A DNA stretch of 64,000 bases from Dipylidium caninum. Taxonomy: Eukaryota > Platyhelminthes > Cestoda > Cyclophyllidea > Dipylidiidae. Both the position numbers and the translations under genes were made by a program. Below, piece after piece: positions 57,558 to 64,000 of the stretch; the first letter of the stretch is position 1; each line of letters starts with the position of its first letter. The notes under the pieces were generated by a model. The model saw only the letters and a list, made by a program, of their open reading frames with translations, made no database searches and was not told the origin of the DNA. Location: NCBI GenBank assembly GCA_017562135.1, contig QEYB01000568.1:1-64000 (forward strand), given 5' to 3'.

Positions 57558-60511
57558 ATGGTGGGGAAAACAGCATTCCTTTTCTTCGCGTACATCTGCA
57601 TACACATAAGTAAGTGTCGCCTTCGTTTCTTTACACAAATCGCGACGCATTCACTTAACACCTCCCTAGAACCATTACCTCCATTGCCACACCTCTGAGT
57701 CACTTGATCTTGCATTGCATCGATGGCATTCGATGGCAGTGTGGGTAAACAAAGCAGACTCACCTTCATTGCGTGCTCGATGGGAACAGCGTCAGACCAG
57801 ACTGAAAGTAACTTGCAAGGGAGGAAGTTTTGGTTGAGTAGTGGGGTGAGACAACTGGCATTTAACAGGTTCGAGCAGAAGTAGGAGGCGGAGGGGGGAA
57901 GAAGGAGGGGCGAGATCATTTGTTGAACATCGCGTGATTGCGAGTAATGCTGGTGACTTGTTTGCCATGTTCTCTATGCAGACGCACAGTTTGCAGTGCT
58001 TGCAAATGAAAGCAGAATCGTGAACGGCCCAATCAACAGCACGTTCTCGGTCGATTTCTCCCTTCCCGGCGAATATGACGTAAGTTGACTTCTCCACATC
58101 AACATATCCTTGGCTTTCATCAATGGTGTGCTCTTTTCCCTTCCTCAACCAGACAGTTTGCGTATACATCGGGCCCGAGAAATCTGACTGCTTCCCAATA
58201 ACAACCAACCAATGTTCCAACGAATATTTCCAATGTACTTACACCCAGAGTACGTTCTCGTTCATTCATCACCCACACGAACAATCGCCACCGGCGTCAC
58301 CAACACCAAAGCGCCTGACTCCTCTTCCAACTACTTACATATTTCTTCTTCCTGCTTCCCTAGTCTCCAATTCTCACGCAGAAGTGCAGATGACCGGCTT
58401 TATTCGTCCAAATATATCGTGGATTGTCTTCTTCTCCTACACATATTCACTTATTCCCATTTCCATTGCTGTATTTCCCGATGGAGTGTGGCGATCCTCG
58501 GGCGTTGGTGAGTATTCATGGGTGTAACCTCATTACTTCAGTTATTTATCCTGTCACAGACAACTAACCGCCGTCCACACTTGCCTTCTAAGGCCTCGTT
58601 ATGCATCCGAATGAGGCTCTTTCCATTGCCGCTAAGAATAGGGAAACGGTGGCAGTCACGTGCAGATACCACATTAAGACCGAGTGGGTGAGTGTACCAC
58701 ATGGTCTGCCCCACCCATAATGAACCTCGACCATATTCCAAATTCACCTGTAATTGGCTAATTTATCACCTCTACACCTTACTTCTAATAATTGTCTTTG
58801 TGTCTGCTTAGACGGATATGGTGATGGGCGCCAATTCATCCAGGTTTTACAGCGTCTGGGATGATGTTACTTACAACTATGCGTATATCTATCCCGAATT
58901 AGTGAGAATCAGTAAGCTAAACAAAAGTCATTGTTGGCCCCCGATGATTGGGCATGTCTCCTCTGACAGTGATCTTTCTATTCACATTGCAGTAAACACT
59001 ACGGACGAAAATTTTGTGAATTACACAATAGAAGTGAAGAGGAGAGAAGCTGTTGATTACGTCGGATGTTTGTATGGTGCATATGAAAGACCTGGTGCCG
59101 TCTTCAGGATAGATTGGGGTAAGCCGAACCAGCGGCGATTTTGGTCGCTTAGATTACACAGTTCCACTCCCGACATTCGGGCTGTCTTAGTAAGTTGACG
59201 GCTTAAATGTTGCTCACCGCCTTTCGACATCGGTAACCTGGTCTCGCCGGGTTCCCCCACCTCAGTATTTGCCTCTCACCCCCTTCCGACCATGTACGGC
59301 ACCCGAATGCCACTGGTCTCAGTCGTGACAGTCGTGAGTTGTCGAAACTCCTGCGTTCATGCATCCTACCTCCTTGACAATAGCGCGTTCATCTCTTTTT
59401 GTCATCCTACATAGCTCAAATGACTTCGACTGGGCCGAGTTCAACAACAGATAAATTGGAATTTCGTTCGTTGATGTTATTGCCTTGTACGATCGTGGTA
59501 GTGGTGATAATCATTTTCATTGCATAGCTTTACTATCGGATAGTCTACTTCCTTACCCGATTAGCGTTTTAAATACTGCTTAGTGTAGTCAACACATCGT
59601 CAAGTCAGGTGCACCCACCTCAACATTTGTCACTTATCTCTTCACATCATCTGCGACTCACTTCAACTCTCGACAACAGTGGTGAAACAACGAAAAGCAG
59701 CTCAACGGCATTTCCATTGTACCCAGCCCTCCCACTTTGCAATGCCTCTCCCAGTTGCCTTAGATGACACGACCTTGTCTCACACTCCCTGTTGAAACAG
59801 CCGCCTAGAATTTTTGAGTTCACGGACTTTAGGGTGGATTAAATAGCGCAAGTGTGTAGACCACCTCACTAAGCAAACACGTGAAGCTTCGTGGATGTAT
59901 ACTCCTCGTAGTGAATGCTATGAGAGGATAAAGTTGGGTAGCGGGCTTGTGCACATGCAATACGTCTCCGCTGCAACGTGACGTTGACGAGTGTGTTCAT
60001 AATGTCGTCAGAACAATGCGTTTTTGGGCGGACAACTTCACATTTCCACTGCGAAAGTCTCATCAGGCTGGGTGTCATCAATTCACAGGCCTTGCTGATG
60101 TTCAGGCCGAAAGAGCTGGGCCACAAAATCATCCATCTCTAATCCCCTCAAACATAACCAACAATACGGTCTTGGACGATTTTAGCCGACACAGGCACAC
60201 CTCCTTCGTGCAACCATCTCTCTAACTGTGTTTCATCAGATCCGCTCTCCCATGAACTCCTTCCGCCCTCAGTAGACCAAACGACTTCCGGTTGTGCAGT
60301 CAGTAAAACAGGTGAGTAGGTGTCTATTTCCTCTGCACCACTCCGATGCTTCACGTGTCCATCACTCAGGCTAACCTTAATGTCTCTTTGTCACCATTCC
60401 TTTTTGCTGTCAAGCAATTTACCCGTTTGTTCATTTTCAGCCCCTTTTCTTCTTATGCTGACATGCCTGTTGATGTGTAAGTGGCTCTTCCTCTTTTCCC
60501 CTCTGGAGTAG
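57558..60511 (+). CDS. Gene D: single-module Ig-like glycoprotein
   Basis: Nine exons sum to 909 nt (302 aa plus stop), all in phase: 57558-57609, 57982-58079, 58153-58249, 58364-58507, 58593-58687, 58812-58911, 58993-59118, 60186-60311 and 60441-60511. Exon 1 is a signal peptide (MVGKTAFLFFAYICIHI). The module reads NESRIVNGPINSTF, TVCVYIGPEKSDC, HAEVQMTGFIRPNISWIVFF, TVAVTCRYHIKTEW, YSVWDD, NYTIEVKRREAVDYVGC and RIDW. Exon 4 lacks the cysteine found in genes A and C. The last two exons encode a stalk (DTGTPPSCNHLSNC) and a hydrophobic end (FLLMLTCLLMCKWLFLF), matching exons 14-15 of gene A. No lesion was found. Surface or secreted location is likely. Confidence 0.8.
59415..59527 (+). CDS. 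Alternative last exon of gene D
   Basis: After the acceptor CATCCTACATAG, a phase-1 frame reads AQMTSTGPSSTTDKLEF, then LMLLPCTIVVVVIIIFIA and TAG. A Ser/Thr-rich stretch followed by a purely hydrophobic end looks like a GPI-anchor signal. Joined to exon 7 it gives a 274-aa protein. It lies before the exon pair 60186-60311 and 60441-60511, so the two ends would be mutually exclusive. No AATAAA was seen between 59528 and 60180, which counts against its use. Confidence 0.5.
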
Positions 60512-61210
60512 TACATAAAGCTAACGCTTCCTGCCCCTTAGCTTCAAGCAGTCTTCATCTAATCTTGACACATCTTGTCTCTACCTGCTTCCCGATTTGT
60601 ATAAAATAAAAATAATATCAGCATGTATTAAACCATCGGGCCAGTTTCAAGACTTCTCGTATTGTAACAATTCGCCGAGCAGCAAGCCATTGCGTAAGTA
60701 GAGCATTATGGACACGTATCTAGTTTAGGGGATGTGTCAATGAAGACTACGTTCGTTAGCAGTTCGCTGTTGTTGACACCCTCAACTATCGCCCACTTCT
60801 TGTCACAAACCAACTCTCACGCCATTTCGCCGCATAAGATTGGTCCGGCTACCCCTGAATGCCGCCTGGAGGTGTTCTGTTGTGCAATGTCAGATGGAGC
60901 AGTTCGAGAATAAGGCCATAGCCTTTCAACTAAGTACCAGGACCTCCCTTAGTCAAGCGAACGGAAGATTGGTTACTACTTTGTTGGTGTTGCGGCAGAG
61001 GTAGCAGCAGTTTCCGTTGAACTCTAGACCTGTGGGGGTGTTTGCATGAGGGACTAACTATTTAAGACTGGAGGACAGGATGTTACTGCTTCGATGTCCT
61101 GGCAACTCCACTAGTTTTGTACTAGATATCATTTATTGATAGCTAATCTCTCCGTTAAACCTGCGCAATTTTGTTGCCGCATCTACTCACTAAATTCTTC
61201 TCTTCACATC
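59485..61210 (+). repeat. Segmental duplication, partner of 20230-21690
   Basis: This is the intact-side copy of the duplicated 3' region. It holds the last exons of gene D and about 700 bp of downstream flank, ending near CTCCGTTAAACCT. The flank also matches the other copy, so the duplicated unit was larger than the gene. Confidence 0.8.
60605..60610 (+). terminator. Poly(A) signal of gene D
   Basis: AATAAA stands 94 bp after the TAG of the exon at 60441-60511. It supports that exon as the true end of gene D. Confidence 0.6.
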
Positions 61211-62059
61211 TAGTGAGCACGAACCTAGGCAGCGTCCCATCCTATTGCCTTCCATGTTGACTCTTGATATTCTTATGAACTGCAGAGCCTGTACATCTTC
61301 GGTTAGCCTTTGGAACTGGGAAATTCGAATGACTGAACGCTACCCAGGGACGTGATACTGCAGTTGCGGGAGAAGCGTTGAGTTAAATAATGAGTTGGCA
61401 GTAAAACGTGTTTAATGGCAAATTCTTACAAAGGATGCGTCATAGGCGACGGACATGGCTATTAAATGGTTTGGAGGCAAGCTAGAACGGCAAGAATGAT
61501 AATTCACATTTTATTCCTAGTTATTTGAGAGTGTCGTCAACTGCGGCGGGGAAAGTGGTTTTCCTTCGGTGGCATCGGTGGCATCGGTGGTGAAGAAGGA
61601 AAGGAGACAGCGGTATACTTCCACTGAGAGGTGGGGATGGAGAGCAAGAACGCAAATAGTGATATTGTTGCCTTCCTACTGACGAGTTGCAGGATTCTTT
61701 GTCAGAAATTATAGCGGAATCGCTTCTCTAATTGTCACGACTTGACAAGTGAAGGCAATTCACCTGGATGTCGCATTTCTACTACATCTGGCATCCATCA
61801 CATTCAGACCACACGGTACTCGGGAAGAAGGCATTGAATAACAGAACGGGATGATGCAGAAACATGTCGTAAAAATCAGTGCGATGCATTAATGCCTTTT
61901 GAATCAACTATTTGGAGTGGAGTGGTGTGGAGTGGAGTGACACGCATCACGATATCACCTCATAGCAAACCACGCCCCACGAGTTGCACACAAAACGTCA
62001 GCAGTTTCCACAACTAGCGGTGTGATGAAGAATGTGACGATTTGAAGTGTTCTCTCGGT
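61211..62059. other. Spacer, no gene seen
   Basis: No exon was recognised. A short GGTGGCATC repeat lies near 61570-61590 and a GGAGTGGAGTG repeat near 61915-61938. Confidence 0.45.
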
Positions 62060-62224
62060 AATTGTCTACGGACATGAGCATTAATATGCAGACGAAACAG
62101 TCGTCCATCGCCTTTAAGTGTAATTTGGGTGTGTTACAACACTGACAATTGTGTTCTTCAGGGTTAATGGTGGACGGGGATTCAGCACTAATCGGCCCCT
62201 TCGTGCTGGTTATGCGCAGTCGCT
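62060..62224 (+). repeat. Dispersed duplication, partner of 22244-22407
   Basis: It shares the same ordered blocks with 22244-22407 and lies about 220 bp before the pseudogene exons at 62443, so it may represent flank or intron sequence of an antigen-family copy. Confidence 0.7.
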
Positions 62225-62442
62225 TTGCAGGTGGAATATCCACTGGGGGAAAAGTGGGAATCGGACAATTTTCCGTCCGTGTGCAGGAAGTGTGAGGATG
62301 GGGGATGGGGGCATGGAGGGGAAGGAAGAGAGGGAGGTTGGGGAGAATAGACCAAAGTGTGGCGATTGGTCGGTAAGATAACTGGGCTCAAAAGTGAGCA
62401 GTGTGGAGGAGGGAGAACACGGCTAAATTCACTCAATTGCAG

Positions 62443-62710
62443 GTATATCATTAGTGATTCCTGCAAAGGGAAGCAGATTCATGAGCGGGCCAGTTGGGAG
62501 CACGTTCACCATCACTTTCTCCCGCTCCAGTGAATGCCACGCACGTTAACTTTTCCTTAGTAGGGTACCCTTGGCTTTCATCAAAAACCGATACTTTGCG
62601 TTCCCTCGCTGAGCGATTATGTGTGCATATCTTGTCCAAAGAGACTGAATGAGCCAGAATAGAATGCAGCGACTAATCCACCGAATAATTTAATTGCTCC
62701 TAAACTCAGA
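62443..62710 (+). pseudogene. Antigen-family pseudogene 3 (exons 2 and 3)
   Basis: Exon 2 (62443-62540, 98 nt, acceptor CTCAATTGCAG) reads VIPAKGSRFMSGPVGSTFT, but its donor is GCACGT instead of GT. Exon 3 (62614-62710, 97 nt) reads RLCVHILSKETE and then a stop TGA, with further stops TAA later, although its length and both edges are those of the family. The 98-nt exon 2 is the second-module subtype. No signal exon before it and no exon 4 after it were found. Confidence 0.8.
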
Positions 62711-64000
62711 GTGCATTCTGACAAAATGCCTTAAATACATAGTACACGCATGGCTCATAAAAAAAAAATCTGAGAGATGGGTTAAGGCCTATGTCAGAGG
62801 TAGTTGTCGAAGCACACAGCTCAAAGACTTAGCATAGAATTCGGAAACTAGTGAGCAGTGGAGATCCTGTTTCATCACTTCAATCTCGCGTGTATAACAT
62901 CGGCACTTATGAGGTCATATTGCTTGCAGCGAATGCAGCGTCCCATAAATACTCCGGAGAAAGTACTTTGTAAATGGACTGCGAACTGTTTCCTAGCTTC
63001 AGGTCTACTCACGGATTTGTCGGCGGGCGTCTACATCGCCTCGTTCATGAAGTAATAGTGGGCTGTGCAGTACATAAAATTGCCTCATTGGGCGTCGATA
63101 GAACCCGTGAAGACGGCGTGCGAGGCGGTGGTCGGCTATAGCGATATTTAATATCAGTTACATTGCCCTCACAATCAACATCACTCGCCTCTGGCATATC
63201 TGTCCGTGAGCGCCTCGTAGTACAATCCAGAGTTGACACGTTGTAACGCGCCCTTATGCACAATACCTGAGACAACTACCTGGTCTTCTAAGAAGCCCAG
63301 AAGGTATGCTTGAACTGCCTCTGGCCCATCCATCCAACCGCCAATTGTAGTTCATCTATCTGGGCATTGGATCATAGAGCAGTGTGCATGCGAAGCAAGA
63401 TGTTGCTACTCCCACCCTGTGGAACAAATCACCTCATCGATGTGGTTGTCGAGTAAGGACTAGAGGGCTGTCGAGTTGGATGGAGGAAAAAGTGCGAATC
63501 CCACCGCCCACTTGACCTCGTAGCGAATAGCAAACCATTGATTGCTCTCAACATCTGCAAGTTGTTGCGATACTGACACCAACACGAAAGTAGAAATGGC
63601 CGATTTACTCTAACCAAACTAGCCTTCCGCTTTCCCTTAACCGAGCTAGTCCGAGTCAGCTTCACAGTGACAGCAGTGACGCTTTCCCCTTAATCGTGCT
63701 AGTCGGAATCAGCTTCATAGTGACAGCCAGCCGGCTGCAATAGGTTGGGTGGACTCTATTTCAATCTCGATGTCCACAATTTTGGGTAAGGAGGTTAAAT
63801 CGCGCAAATGACACACAAAGCAGATCTCCTAATGCCAATTAGGAATGCGGTTGCAGAAGGGAAAGTGACTCCTTCAACTGGTTACACATCCTACTGCACG
63901 AGTCCCCACGTGTTTCAGGGTTTGAGCCTGTGAACTACACACTCCAACTTTCTCACACACCGTCTTCACTCACGTTCATATGTCCGACTAATTTTGGGAG
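62711..64000. other. Intergenic, no gene recognised
   Basis: The longest frame is 78 codons (63429-63665, - strand) with no motif. A repeated pair GCTTTCCC(C)TTAA...GAGTCAGCTTCA-like sequence at about 63628-63665 and 63681-63718 (CTAGTC(C/G)GA(G/A)TCAGCTTCA) is a short direct repeat. Confidence 0.4.

Noticed and set aside
1..64000. CRISPR arrays, bacterial operons, tRNA or rRNA genes
   Set aside because: No regularly spaced repeats, no bacterial gene layout, and no cloverleaf or rRNA sequence was recognised by eye. A tRNAscan or rRNA profile search was not possible.

Overview
This is eukaryotic DNA, most likely from a parasitic flatworm and probably a cestode (tapeworm) nuclear genome. The evidence is short phase-consistent exons with GT-AG introns of about 50 bp to 3 kb, AATAAA signals, TATA-like promoters and long GC-balanced intergenic DNA with simple repeats. 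No operons, Shine-Dalgarno sites or long open frames are present. The cestode assignment is inference.

Left part (about 3.6-18.6 kb, + strand): one gene for a TTLL3/TTLL8-type tubulin glycylase. At least 16 exons could be placed; almost all junctions agree in phase, from the N-terminal motif to a TAG at 18382-18384. One exon carries an apparent one-base insertion just before the conserved MEEFRQYLE stretch. The intron at 16102-17144 holds decayed Tc1/mariner-type transposase pieces between imperfect inverted repeats. Upstream lies a diverged 349-bp direct duplication (2685-3033 and 4501-4849).

Right part (about 19-63 kb): a cluster of one multigene family of secreted or membrane glycoproteins, built from a repeated six-exon module. 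In every copy the module begins and ends in phase 1. Exons 5, 6 and 7 of the module carry a Cys, a Trp and a Cys placed like the B, C and F strands of an immunoglobulin-like domain. I resolved gene A (- strand, 15 exons, two modules, intact, 545 aa), gene B (+, one module), gene C (+, two modules, one frameshift) and gene D (+, one module, intact, 302 aa or 274 aa depending on its 3' end). There are also three pseudogene fragments (19.3-20.3, 31.4-31.9 and 62.4-62.7 kb). Genes A, B and D share a core promoter with fixed spacing: a TGACCTAC box, 18 bp to a GATAAA(T/A)AG box, then 44-45 bp to the ATG.

Large diverged segmental duplications link the copies (20.2-21.7 with 59.5-61.2 kb; 30.9-31.9 inverted relative to 47.7-49.1 kb). 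The locus therefore looks like an actively expanding and decaying antigen-type array. Exon length, glycosylation sites and the C-terminal anchor make the taeniid GP50-type diagnostic antigens a reasonable first comparison, but I could not test this. The remaining intergenic stretches (26.9-30.7, 32.5-42.7, 48.7-57.5 kb and the ends) show no gene I can support.
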